NCBI GenBank assembly: GCA_015680685.1
Contig: MNCI01020474.1
Location: 14,617 to 62,148 of the forward strand
Length of the DNA stretch: 47,532 nucleotides
Direction: 5' to 3'
Origin: Gnetum montanum
Lineage: Eukaryota; Streptophyta; Gnetopsida; Gnetales; Gnetaceae
A model generated the notes under the pieces. That model did no database searches, was not told the DNA's origin, and was given only the letters and a program-made list of their open reading frames with translations. The position numbers and the translations under genes are program-made. This document shows positions 8,145 through 17,469 of the stretch, in pieces; the first letter of the stretch is position 1; every line of letters begins with the position of its first letter.

Positions 8145-9290
8145 AAACTAGGAGAACCCTTGGAACATATACCCAAGGGAGATTATCTGAACTTAGGTTC
8201 CATGAAGTTCATAGATTTTTGGAGCAAGTAGCTAAGGAATAAGGAGAGCTACGAAAAAGAGAAAGAGTGGAAGAGTATAATCGTGATCCTTCCCTCTGAA
8301 AGAAGGGAGTAAGATTCTATGAGGAAGAGGATGAGTCACCACTCGAAGAGTTGGTGAATAGAAAAACCTTGCTGCTTCAAAAGTTAACAAATCAAAGTGT
8401 CAGCTAAGGTAGATCAAATGTGGAACTCCTTAGATAGTAGATTTGAAACTGTTTTGAAAATCGTAGAGGAGTCTAAGGAACAAAGTAGTGACCATGATAA
8501 GAAAAAGCGGAGAGATTCAGACCATGCACGTAACAAGGGTAAGGGAAAAATGACTATCATTGATGAGGTTGTGGACTCCGACACGGACAATGACGGTGGA
8601 TGTGAGATCTGCCAATATGACCATCCTAAGGGATGTTGCCCACTAATCTTACATTTGCAAGAGCCTAGGGTGTATGCACTCAACCCAAGACTTAACAAAT
8701 GGCAAGCACCTCAAAGGTTACCTTATTTCCAAGGTAACCCAAGGTAGTCCCACCAACCCTTAATGTATTATCCAAGTGGAACTCCGCCACAACCTATTGA
8801 GTAACACTAGCAGTGGCAATACCCACAGTCATGGGGGATGCCACTACCGAGACAACAATACCCTTACTAAAAACCAGACCCATATGGCTATTACGTGTAG
8901 CAGCCAGTTTCTCCAAGTGACTCTAAGGGTCACGTGACTCCACAATGGCACTACCAAGGTTAGGATTATTTTAAGACTCCCTCTCCTGGAAGAGACACTC
9001 CACATGCATACCATCCTTCAAATCCATCTACATCTCTTATGCCGATAGTTCCACTACCACCCGCTCTAATGATGCAAGGGGAACTCCCCACTCAACCGCA
9101 TCAATGTAATGCTACGAGAGCTATAAACCTTCAACCCACTACTGGTTCTAACAACCATACAAAGAGAAGATCCTTCTTTAGAACCAACAGTCCAAAAAAG
9201 CTCTCACAACCAGAAGCGGTTGAGTCTATGACCGCTCCTCCATCAAGAAAGGCTTCGGAGCTCCCTTCAAACCAACAATAGAGCTCAACG
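8145..9290 (+). pseudogene. gag: Gag of element B, second segment with zinc knuckle
   Basis: This continues the capsid frame from 843: RRTLGTY, ELRFHEV and KRERVEEYN blocks match D (25410-25560). A few stops occur (near 8249, 8298 and 8404). The nucleic-acid-binding knuckle at about 8601-8639 reads C-E-I-C-x3-H-x4-C, which is CX2CX3HX4C. After it come LNKWQAPQRLPYFQGNPR and a Pro/Tyr/Gln-rich linker (8700-9280), with frame changes, leading toward protease. Part of it (8397-8747) is open for 116 codons. Gag acts in the cytoplasmic particle; this copy is inactive because of the stops and element A. Confidence 0.82.
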
Positions 9291-9299
9291 CACACGGTT

Positions 9300-9875
9300 A
9301 TGTTAACACATATCATCACTAACTGGATAAAGGTGGGCCACCTTCCCAAGAAACTCTCTTACCTTGGAAGTCCCTTAATCTACCTCCAAGTCGGTAGGAA
9401 TGAACCACGTAAGGCTCTTCTTGACTCAGGTTCTGGAGTCAACTTAATATCACAAGAAATGTATAAAGCCTGGAACCTACCCCCACTCAAGAAGAGAAAT
9501 ATTCAACTAGAGCTGGTTGACCAGTCCATCATTGTTCCTTTGGGACTTATGGAGGACATTGTTACCACTGTGTGTGGTTGGTCATACCCAGCTGATTTCC
9601 TAGTGATAGAAGTCAACAATAATAAAGGGGACTTCCCAATTATAATGGAGAGGGCATGGCTAAGTACCATAAACGCATGCTTAGGAATCCGTGATCTTTC
9701 CTTGGAAATATCTAAGGAAAATATTTATGGAAAGATCAAGAAGAAGAAAGTTCCATGCATCACATGCAGTGATACAGAGGGTGATGACATGGAGGAATGC
9801 TTAGCATCTCCTGCATGCAACCGGTGTGCTCAGGAAATTAACATACAAAGGTGCGTGTATGTAGCAACCACATAA
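9300..9875 (+). CDS. Protease of element B with downstream Cys-rich linker
   Basis: This is the aspartic protease that would cut the Gag-Pol polyprotein. The open frame is 191 codons; the ATG at 9300 is only the first in the open stretch, since the native protein would be part of Gag-Pol. The catalytic block KALLDSGSGVNLIS is near residues 39-52. The second conserved block reads PIIMERAWL where the sister copies have a GR pair, so Gly has become Glu and activity is doubtful. It is followed by LSLEISKEN and a linker with Cys pairs (CITC, ACNRC, then QRC) that is partly conserved in F. The RT that should follow is deleted. It aligns with C, D and F. Confidence 0.85.
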   Translation: MLTHIITNWIKVGHLPKKLSYLGSPLIYLQVGRNEPRKALLDSGSGVNLISQEMYKAWNLPPLKKRNIQLELVDQSIIVPLGLMEDIVTTVCGWSYPADFLVIEVNNNKGDFPIIMERAWLSTINACLGIRDLSLEISKENIYGKIKKKKVPCITCSDTEGDDMEECLASPACNRCAQEINIQRCVYVATT

Positions 9876-10104
9876 CAAGAGAACACCTAGTGGTTGATAG
9901 CTAATCAAGAGAGCAACCCACCAATATGCATGGAACTAACTGGGGAAACAACTTGCAACCACAACAAAAGCATAGATACATTGGAATATGAGCGTTACCA
10001 ACTTCCAATCCTTAATCTAAAAACATCAATTGGGAGAAGTTGGAAACTTCTAAAAAATTCAAATAAGCATTCATTATTTCGGATCTCTCCCTTTCAATTC
10101 AATC
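9876..10104 (+). pseudogene. Pol linker remnant of element B and RT-to-integrase deletion junction
   Basis: Up to about 10075 the sequence matches the protease-RT linker of F (43620-43810), including ICMELT and a SW-x-LLKN block. At about 10075-10080 it jumps to sequence that in D and F lies just after integrase (GGATCTC upstream of the purine tract). RT, RNase H and integrase, around 3 kb in D and F, are gone. Short similarity at the join (CATTATTT against AATATTTT-like runs) suggests microhomology-driven deletion. Confidence 0.75.
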
Positions 10105-10114
10105 AGGGGGGAGA
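10105..10114 (+). promoter_or_regulatory. Post-pol purine tract of element B (GGGGGGAGAT)
   Basis: The same tract follows integrase in D (30261-30269), F (46632-46640) and, in weaker form, C and E. It resembles a polypurine primer, but the LTR does not start here, so it may be an internal (central) tract or a relic. Confidence 0.5.
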
Positions 10115-11340
10115 TGGCCGCCTATGCTGATCATTTGAGGCTCTCAATTCTTTTTAAGTTTTTTTTAAACATTTTTTTTTGCACATTTTTGTTTTACAAA
10201 TTTTTTTAACTTTTCTTGTTTTTGTTTTACAACATCATTTATACTTTTTCTTTTATTTGTGTGTGTATGGGTTTTTTTTATCCATTTTGTTAGGTTTGTC
10301 ACCCAATAAGTGCTCTTAATGATGGTATGAACTATTTTCTATTGATTGCTAATGTTTGGTTTTTACCTTTAAGTTACGATGTTGATACTAAGTTATGGTT
10401 CTTTTGATATAGCAGGCAATGAGTCCACATCATCCATGCATCCATAAATTTCTATGGTTTCTCTTGGCTTGGAATTGTACAGTCACCTTTCTCAATAATA
10501 AGAACTATCAACGAATTGGTGATTGGGTATTTCTCAAACTAAGGAAGGACTCAAGGATTGAAAAGGATGTGGCTTGAAGAGAACTTGATACATTTGTGTT
10601 GGCCATTCTCTTGGGTGCTTGGATGTTTTCTTCTTAATTTTTCTTACCGTTTCGATGTTACCCAATTATTGGGAAGCTGAGTGAATAAAAATAAAAATAA
10701 AAAGTCTTTGCATGGTGTGGTTCTCATGCAAAAACACAAAAAAAAAAAAAAACATTGTGAGAATTCAAAGCACACCCCTTAGAAGAAATAATCATTTGGG
10801 CTACAAGCACTGGTTATGGAACTAAAATAAACATGTTCCCTCTAACTAAGGTCCTTCTTGCTTCCTATTCTCTCCTCCTTCATTTCGTCAGAATGGTGGT
10901 GGCTCTTTGAGGGATGCATTCTTGTTAGTTCAAGTGGATGGATTGGCCGAGTGCATTAATGCGAAGTCACTGGATGTGGTTTGTTTGAGGCCAGACTTGG
11001 AATGGGATCTACTAAGTCACATTAATCATTAAAATACACAAGGGACTCTACACCACCTTGTTCTTGAGGCTCCATTCCATTCTCTTCTTTCCATCATTCT
11101 TTCTCCCTTGATCACCTCATTGCCGGTTGTATCATTAGTGTATATTTTGGTTGACACATCATTTTCTTTGTGGTAAATTCTTGTGGTTAAGACTTTAACT
11201 CTTATTTCCAAATGACATTCCCAGAGCCTACGGACTCTTTGAGTGTGGGATTGTCAAGGCATTAAGGGCATGAGCCTACTTTGGGGAGGGCCCATTGACA
11301 TTCCTATTTGGTACATCCATTAATTTCTTTCCTTTAAACA
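10115..11340 (+). other. Post-pol spacer of element B
   Basis: No gene is seen. It begins with a T-rich tract (10140-10260). A poly(A) run at 10738-10752 sits where F has AC/TA microsatellite, and a decayed copy of the repeated CTAGAAAGACATG motif lies near 10815-10850. CCTACTTTGGGGAGG near 11277 also occurs in E (38380) and, reversed, in C (about 15030). The stretch is therefore a conserved, non-coding part of the family. Confidence 0.65.
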
Positions 11341-12030
11341 TTGCTACAATCACCATTTATTTTGTTCATTTCCATCTTTGACATCCCTTTTTATCGGCAT
11401 TACAGTTGTTTCTTTTTCTTCATCCTTCTTATTCCTTCTCTTTTTCCATTCTCTCGCTACCGGAGGTTCGTGATTAGTCATGGGGGGTCCTGGTCCAATT
11501 TTTTTGATTTTCTCCTAACCCCTACACCTTGGGTAGTCATTATTAGTGTATTTCTAGAGCCTGCACCAGCCATACCACAACTCAGCCAATGGACCTTTCA
11601 CCGAAGCAAGGTATCAACTACATTGTGATTCATTTACCCTTACTAATATAAGACCGTGTTGTATGTGAAGATGGCAATCATACAACAATGGATTGGACCT
11701 GGAGGGAACACTTGGAATGGATCGGTGCTGAAGCAGTTATGCAAGGAACAAGATTGATGGTGCGCTTACAGATGGACAATGAAAGACACAACTTTGGCAT
11801 TGGCAGCAGTAGACTTCTTCCCTCTTCTCTCTTCTCTCTCAGCTGCCAAATAAGGCCTGATGTCAAATGTATAAAGTGTTCACTCTTGTTGTCATGAACA
11901 CTAGTTTTGTCATGCTCTGTAATGATGATCCGTTCACATGTCATCCCATTTACCATTAGTTCCATTCAAGTTAATAATCCCGTACCTTCCCAATATTTTG
12001 TAAGGAAGTCGAGGATGAGTTTTTATTTAG
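11341..12030 (+). pseudogene. Strongly reduced post-pol coding region of element B
   Basis: In D the coiled-coil protein gene occupies about 2.9 kb at this place; here only about 690 bp remain. A mid-region TTAGTCATGGGGGG tract (11475-11488) matches C and E. A short Pro-rich reading (EPAPAIPQ near 11550-11585) is reminiscent of D's Pro-rich C-terminus. The open frames on both strands (11341-11628, 11678-11965) are short and unsupported by alignment. Confidence 0.4.
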
Positions 12031-12041
12031 TCATGGGGGTA
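12031..12041 (+). promoter_or_regulatory. LTR-adjacent polypurine tract of element B
   Basis: TCATGGGGGTA lies directly before LTR start TGATGGGAC. Element D has GTTGTGGGGGTA before TGATGAGTC at the same place, which supports this as the real plus-strand primer. Confidence 0.7.
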
Positions 12042-12783
12042 TGATGGGACACGATATCACGGTCCATCGCTAGTTCTATAAATAAGAGGTGGATCTCCCT
12101 TGTTTCTCTATCTAGATCTAGACCTTAGCCAAACTCTTGCCATTTTTCCATTCTAGAGTTAGAATAATTTCCATGTGCCCGTAGTAGGAGTCCCAAAGTG
12201 AACGGATCTTTATTCGAGCAATTCTGTACCTAAGCACACAATTGTGTACAACAATAAAGACGAAATTTTGGATAAACCTTACAGTGCATGGACTAAGATA
12301 AATAGGACTTTAATTATTGTTAATGTTTAAATGCTTTATTAGTTAACTAAATCTCTCTCAACCCTCAACTCCTAGTTAAGTGCATTCAGTACGACCACTT
12401 CAAGCATGTGCGTTACGCTTGACAATCCCAGTAACGAATAGCGTTTGGTAATCCCAGTAGCGTTGCATTGGTTCAGGGTGTGAAATGGAAAGTGGGAATA
12501 GATATTGATGCTAGGGTAATTAAGGCTTAGTTAGTTAAAGCTAGTTACTTAGTCTCTTCACCCTTTCCCTCATTAGCATAGGCGATAAAAACATAAAAGA
12601 TATAAAAATCACATGCATCAAGCTTACTTAACCATACAACCATGACAAATACAAGTAAGCTTGGGAGGACAACGATTGATTAAACTTAGGTGTTCCATTA
12701 GGCATGTAGGCACTTAGTCTATAGATTTCGATTGGATGCTCATATTCGTATGGTTGAATGTAGGGGTACCTCGCCACTCATCA
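12042..12783 (+). repeat. 3' LTR of element B (742 bp)
   Basis: It starts TGATG and ends CTCATCA, matching LTRs at 34115, 39641 and, reversed, 23315. TATAAATA is at 12077-12084 and AATAAA at 12253-12258, about 175 bp apart, which marks a likely U3/R/U5 layout. U5 contains repeated TTGGTAATCCCAGTAG-like units (12420-12470), also seen in the other LTRs. The following ATCTTGG belongs to element C. Confidence 0.85.
12077..12084 (+). promoter_or_regulatory. TATA box of element B LTR
   Basis: TATAAATA lies 36 bp into the LTR. TATA boxes occur upstream of the poly(A) signal in the LTRs of C (minus, 23195-23202), D/E (34224-34231) and E/F (39697-39704) too. Confidence 0.7.
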
Positions 12784-12788
12784 ATCTT

Positions 12789-14089
12789 GGTGTTGCAAAA
12801 CAACAAATGTGGCTCCTTCTACTATTTCAAGAACCACTTGAAATAATGCAACATTCCTAAAGATTTTTTGTGACCATTGGGCCTCTCCTCCTAGCTACAA
12901 TGATATCTATCCACTTATAGGATCTATGGAAACTATGGATTGTATGAAACTATCAATTACTCTACAGAGGTTGGCCTCCTCCTATGTTTCCTAATTGATA
13001 GTCTCTTTGATTTGTTGTAGATGAATCATTGATGGCCTATAGTCATGTAGTGGCAATGGTGGAACTTTTTGTTGCTATTGCTATTGTTGCTCTTGCTATT
13101 CACCACTGGGTCCCACTTATTGTTGTTGTTCAATGGTTTGTATGTTTTTCCTAGCTTCTGTTTGTTCCTCCACCTAATCTTTCTTTGGTTGTGTTGGCTT
13201 GAGCATTTCAGCATATGAGGCATTGAGCCTTCCTAAGGACATCATTGCTATACCCTAGGATTCTAGCACATTTGCACACCTCCCTGATTATGCAAGGAAA
13301 TGAAAGTATGAGCTTCCCTACCTTATTTTTCTCGAATCACCTTTGAATCTTCATAAAATAGAGTTGTGTAAGATTGACATTGTAGAATTGCACTTCCTCT
13401 AGCTACATAGGTGGATAATTTGTTCAATATTTTTGTGTGAAACATGTGGTATATGCCAATTTTAACATAAATTATTTCTTCTAGAGTCAACTCATTATAC
13501 TCCTTATCTTCTTTGCCATATGCTCATTTTAACCACAATTTCTTGGTTTTTGTGTTTGATCTTATGGAAAAATGTGCTAATCTTGCCCCTTCATTAGGCA
13601 CATTCAAAGCTTTTATTATCACCTTGACTAAATATGAAATGGAGACTCCTTCGATGTTGATCATAGAATCCTCTTCTTTGTTATGCTAGAATTGGTAGGT
13701 CTCCCCTAGATACCACTCACCACTGTCTGAAAGGATGGGCCATAGCGGTGATGCTTGGAGTTGTGTCTTTACCACCTCTAGAACAAACTCTATGAATGGA
13801 TCAAAGTTCATCTTCATAATTGCTATGCTTAGGAGCATCTTCTCTTGGATGATTTGGAGGCATTCTTGTGATAGCATGAGGTACTATCCTTGGATTCGTG
13901 GTCCTTTTGCCTTCCCCTGAGAAAACTGTTTGATAGCAAGAGTTTCTTGATGGAACTAAAAGATTAGGCCTCCTACTCTACATGTTTTGCTTGTTGCTCT
14001 TGTGCTTCTGTTTGGCCTCTTCCTTGAACTCTTGGTCATTTGCTTGCCAGCTTTGAGGATCCTCCTATTGCTCCTCTCTTTGGGGTCAT
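12789..14089 (-). pseudogene. Post-pol coiled-coil protein gene of element C, N-terminal part
   Basis: I do not recognise the family. Translation on the minus strand from ATG at 14089 starts with a basic segment (DPKERSNRR) and continues to the best-preserved block, open at 13686-13877: VVKTQLQASPLWPIL and GEWYLGETYQF. Then come ISYLVK and KEDKEYNEL. The same order and residues occur in element D (31041-31650), with its matching block at 31371-31460. The last stretch before B's LTR matches D near 32280-32360 (RNVALFQ-like, then VFQH/VLQH). The start ATG is preceded by TGATTGCAG, which could be a splice acceptor; that is inference. Stops are scattered, so the gene is dead. The rest is presumed to lie left of element B, outside the window. 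Confidence 0.65.
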
Positions 14090-16160
14090 CTGCAATCATT
14101 AAGAATTTATGAATTATTAGAATGTGTTCTTTGATTTTGATAACTCCTTTTCTTTCTCATACCTTTAGTTAGATAAAATTCTTGCCTTACTATGACTATA
14201 GAGTTAGAAAAATTTTCAAAAAGAAACTCTGTAAGTGTTAATTTTCTTATAACCTCTCACAGGTGTCCATCTCGTTCTTGTTTATGGATCATAGTGGTTA
14301 GTATGGTTCATTAAGAGGATTATTTAAGAGTTTCTGGCATTAAGATGATTGATTTCTATTAAAAATTTTCAATTTCCCCTTCATACTCACCCTTATAATA
14401 CCTTTTAGGCATTATCAACTTTTGACTTTGATTTTTGTTATATCCCACTAGGTACACCCCCATGACTAAGTTGAAACCTCTATGATCAAACAGGTTCAAG
14501 AAGCACAAAAATCAAAGCTATGAGCATGGAGTTATGAGGGTTGGAAGCTGGTAGGCTAGAGCTTAGATTGTAGAAGAAAAATGGTAAAATCCCCCTTGGC
14601 TGAAATGTGAAATGATGAAAATTCAACTAAGTGTCCACATATATATAGATTTTATGGGCTCTAAAATGATATTGGAGGCAAGAAATTCACATTTTATAAT
14701 AATATTTGAGAATTAAAAATGAGCCATTTGGGATTTTTGGAAGGTATAAATCATGTTTAGGGGGTCTTAGGCTATGGATGATGCATATTTTTCAAGAATT
14801 TGTCATAGAAAGTTTATGAAGAAGGAATCTCGGGCTATGAAAGTTCATGAAGTTTTGATAAGATGGATGAGATGGGTAATGAGTTCATGTTATTAGAATA
14901 GATGGTTTGAATGATAAAGGAAAATTTTATTGACATTTATTATTGTTGGAATGCTTAAGATGATGTGAAATTGCTTGGCAGGTATAAGATACAACAATTG
15001 TACAAGTGGTTCCTCCCCAAAGCAGGCTCCAGTCCTTAATGCCCTTGCATAACCACATGTAAAAGTGTTCTTAAGAGCTCAAGGAGTTGAATGTAATGCA
15101 TACCTATTTAGCAAAACACACATGGTAGTATCACTAAGTTCGAAAAATTACACTATGTTACACAAAACCACAAGTTATGATTATTCATACATTAAGATGA
15201 AATGGACTTAGAAGGAATTGCAAAAATTGGGATGTGAGGTATCTCACCATAGGCATGATGAATTCTTGTGTTTTTATTAGTGTTTTTGTCCAAAATTCAA
15301 ACCAAGTCCAGACCACATTCCAGTGACATCGCATTATCTCATCTCTTGGAATTACAACTATAAGACTACCACTATTGCAAGGAGTATTGTCACTTGGCGT
15401 ATTGTTGAAGGGAGGAGTTTATTCATTGCACTTATTATTTTCTAAAATTCTTGAGAAGATACCTACCTTTAGGCATGGGTAACATGTCTTTCTAGTGGGA
15501 TCTCTAGAAATTTATTCTATGCATGAGTTTGATTTTTATCTGTGTCAACCTTACCAAAGGACTACCTTTGGGCACAAGTAACATATCTTTCTAGTGACAT
15601 GGTAAGGTAGCAATTATTTTACTCTTCCTTCTATTTTTCATTATATCTACAAGGATATAATACAACCTAAGCAACAAGATAAAACTAACAGTAGTAATCC
15701 AAGAGAGTCCACAAGTCTCCTTGATGTCACACCCTTTACATTCCCACTTGGTTCTTCTCTTTTCAGTCTAAACATAATGATCACAAGTTTATTCTTAGTT
15801 TTATGATGGAAATAATATCATTATGGCTATGGTAATAACCTCTTATTAATGGAATGAATGAATGAATGTTGTGGTCTCATTGTTCATATAATTAGTCCCT
15901 TATGACTTGATAACATAGAGAAATCTTCACTTTATTGGACTACATCTTTCCTTATTCTTAATGTGTTTTATTAACAATTAAAATTATTTACAAAGGTCAT
16001 GATAACAAAGTATGAAAAAGATAGTAAAAAGAATGAAAAATGTAAAAGAATATTGAAAATTTAAGAAATGGAAAAGTATAAAAGAATTAGAAAATATTGA
16101 AGAATGTGAAAAATAAAAAGAAAATGAAAAATTCAGTGAAGTACCTATGGTTCCAGATTG
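14090..16160 (-). other. Post-pol spacer of element C
   Basis: It aligns with E (37141-39225). It contains two copies of the CTAGAAAGACATG-type motif (15464-15496 and 15563-15595, minus), the GCCTGCTTTGGGGAGG block near 15020-15035, a TATATATA at 14640-14647, and a TTAGTCATGGGGGTGT purine tract at 14470-14451. The end nearest integrase (15990-16140) is A-rich here, T-rich in element sense. No gene is seen. Confidence 0.65.
14640..14647 (-). promoter_or_regulatory. TATA-like element upstream of C's post-pol gene
   Basis: TATATATA on the minus strand, with a counterpart at 38802-38809 in element E. In both it precedes a shared block (TAGCC-x-ACCA then CATAACT) by 75-90 bp. It could drive a separate transcript of the post-pol gene. 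Confidence 0.35.
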
Positions 16161-16170
16161 ACACCCCCAT
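16161..16170 (-). promoter_or_regulatory. Post-pol purine tract of element C
   Basis: The minus strand reads ATGGGGGTGT right after the integrase region, as in the other elements. Confidence 0.5.
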
Positions 16171-16179
16171 GAATATCAT

Positions 16180-17460
16180 TAGGATCAGTCAAACGGAAGA
16201 TAGAATAGGTAAAGACTATTAGGTAGATTGGGTAAACTCATAATATTTGTAATAAGGTTTGACTTTTTTGACATTGAAAAGAATGAGCTTATGTCGCTAG
16301 GATAGGAGGTAAATATGTAAGGTGCCATATGGATAAGTGGCTTGAACAATGTATGGTCCCTTCCAAAGTATTTAGAATTTAGCTTTTTGGGGTAAATGGT
16401 TAGGATTATAGTAAAGGACCTTATCACTTGGTTGTATAGTTACATGTCTTATTTGTGTATTGTGCCTAAGTTTGGAGTAATTCTTATGAACTTCACTACT
16501 CATAACTGCTACTAGCTTATTCTCATCTAGAAGGTTTAGATTCATGAGATGTTCTCATTGGGCTAAGCTCACGTTAAGATCAAGTTCATTGGCAGTAGCT
16601 AGGCTATGGAGCTCTACTTGGATTAGTAGCATTGGAAACTTGCTATAAACTAACTCATATAGTGAGTACCTTATAGGTAGTTTCTAGGATGTCATATAGG
16701 TCCATAGAGCATCATTCAATTTAGTGCTCTAGTCCTTTCTAAACCTACTAACCATTCTAGTAAGTAATCTAGTAATTTCCCAGTTAGTAACTTTGACTTA
16801 ACTATTTTCTTGGGGATGATATCGTGTTATTAGCTTATGGTTCACCCCAAGTTGTTGCATGAACTTTTTAAATGTAGCACTGATGAAGTGAGTTTTGTTG
16901 TCTGTTATGAGCATCCTTGGTACTCCAAATCTATTCACCATGTGTTGTTGCAAGAATTTGATAGTTGTCTTTGCTGTATAGTCTTTTATTTTTGCTACCT
17001 CTATCCACTTCATACAATAATTCATAATCACAATTATGTATCCTTTTTCATTTGACATAAGTATTGTGGGCCCCATAAAGTTAGTTCCCTAGATGTCAAA
17101 AGGTTCAAGTGGTTGTATCCATTGTTGTGACCCTTCATATATGGCCATAATTCCTCACTCAAAAATATAGGCATCACTTAAAAGATTGTGTGAAAGTGTG
17201 GGAATCTTTGAACAAGATAGGCCAAAAGTAGCCTACCATCATTAACTTGAGTGTTGTTCTATTCCCTACATAGTGGCCATCACATGGATCCTCATGGACA
17301 TCTTGTAAGACTCTTTGTTGGTCACACTTTGGCACACACCATTTGATGAGCCCATCTACACAAATCTTATATAGATTGCCATTGATTTCCATATATCTTT
17401 TTTCCATGTGAAGGAATTGCTCATGTTTTTTCCTACTTCATTTAACAAGAAGCTCTTGAG
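16180..17460 (-). pseudogene. Integrase of element C
   Basis: Integrase inserts the DNA copy. The N-terminal zinc region lies at about 17407-17174 (VLQDVHEDPCDGHYVG, then GYFWP). The catalytic core, at about 17100-16798, reads G-T-N-FMGP where the first catalytic Asp should be, so D has become N. The second Asp is kept (ITDNKTHF), followed by YHPQENS. The C-terminal part near 16427-16185 matches the GPYI-type end. Stops and frameshifts separate the pieces. Confidence 0.8.
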
Positions 17461-17469
17461 TTTATAGAT

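Larger units (their letters stand above)
470..12783 (+). mobile_element. Element B: Athila-like LTR retrotransposon, internally deleted, interrupted by element A
   Basis: Order on the plus strand is gag part 1, element A insertion, gag part 2, protease, a junction where RT-RNase H-integrase are missing, a post-pol region and the 3' LTR. Gag and protease align with D and F. The 5' LTR and primer site are not in the window. The LTR ends at 12783 and the next bases are antisense post-pol coding sequence of element C. B therefore appears to have inserted into C, with ATCTT (12784-12788) as the expected target duplication; the left copy would be outside the window. B retains more CpG and fewer stops than C, D and F, which fits a younger age. 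Confidence 0.8.

Noticed and set aside
11341-11628. Hydrophobic 95-codon frame as an envelope-like protein
   Set aside because: It comes from T-rich DNA, has no counterpart in C, D or E, and spans the mid purine tract.
10105-12783. A 2.7-kb LTR in element B starting after the GGGGGGAGA tract
   Set aside because: C's 5' LTR and the LTRs at 34115 and 39641 all start TGAT after a second purine tract and are 640-830 bp long. The intervening sequence holds a coding region in C and D.
12788-12800. TTGGTGTTGC after B's LTR as a primer-binding site
   Set aside because: The stretch is antisense coding sequence of C's post-pol gene and aligns with D near 32345.
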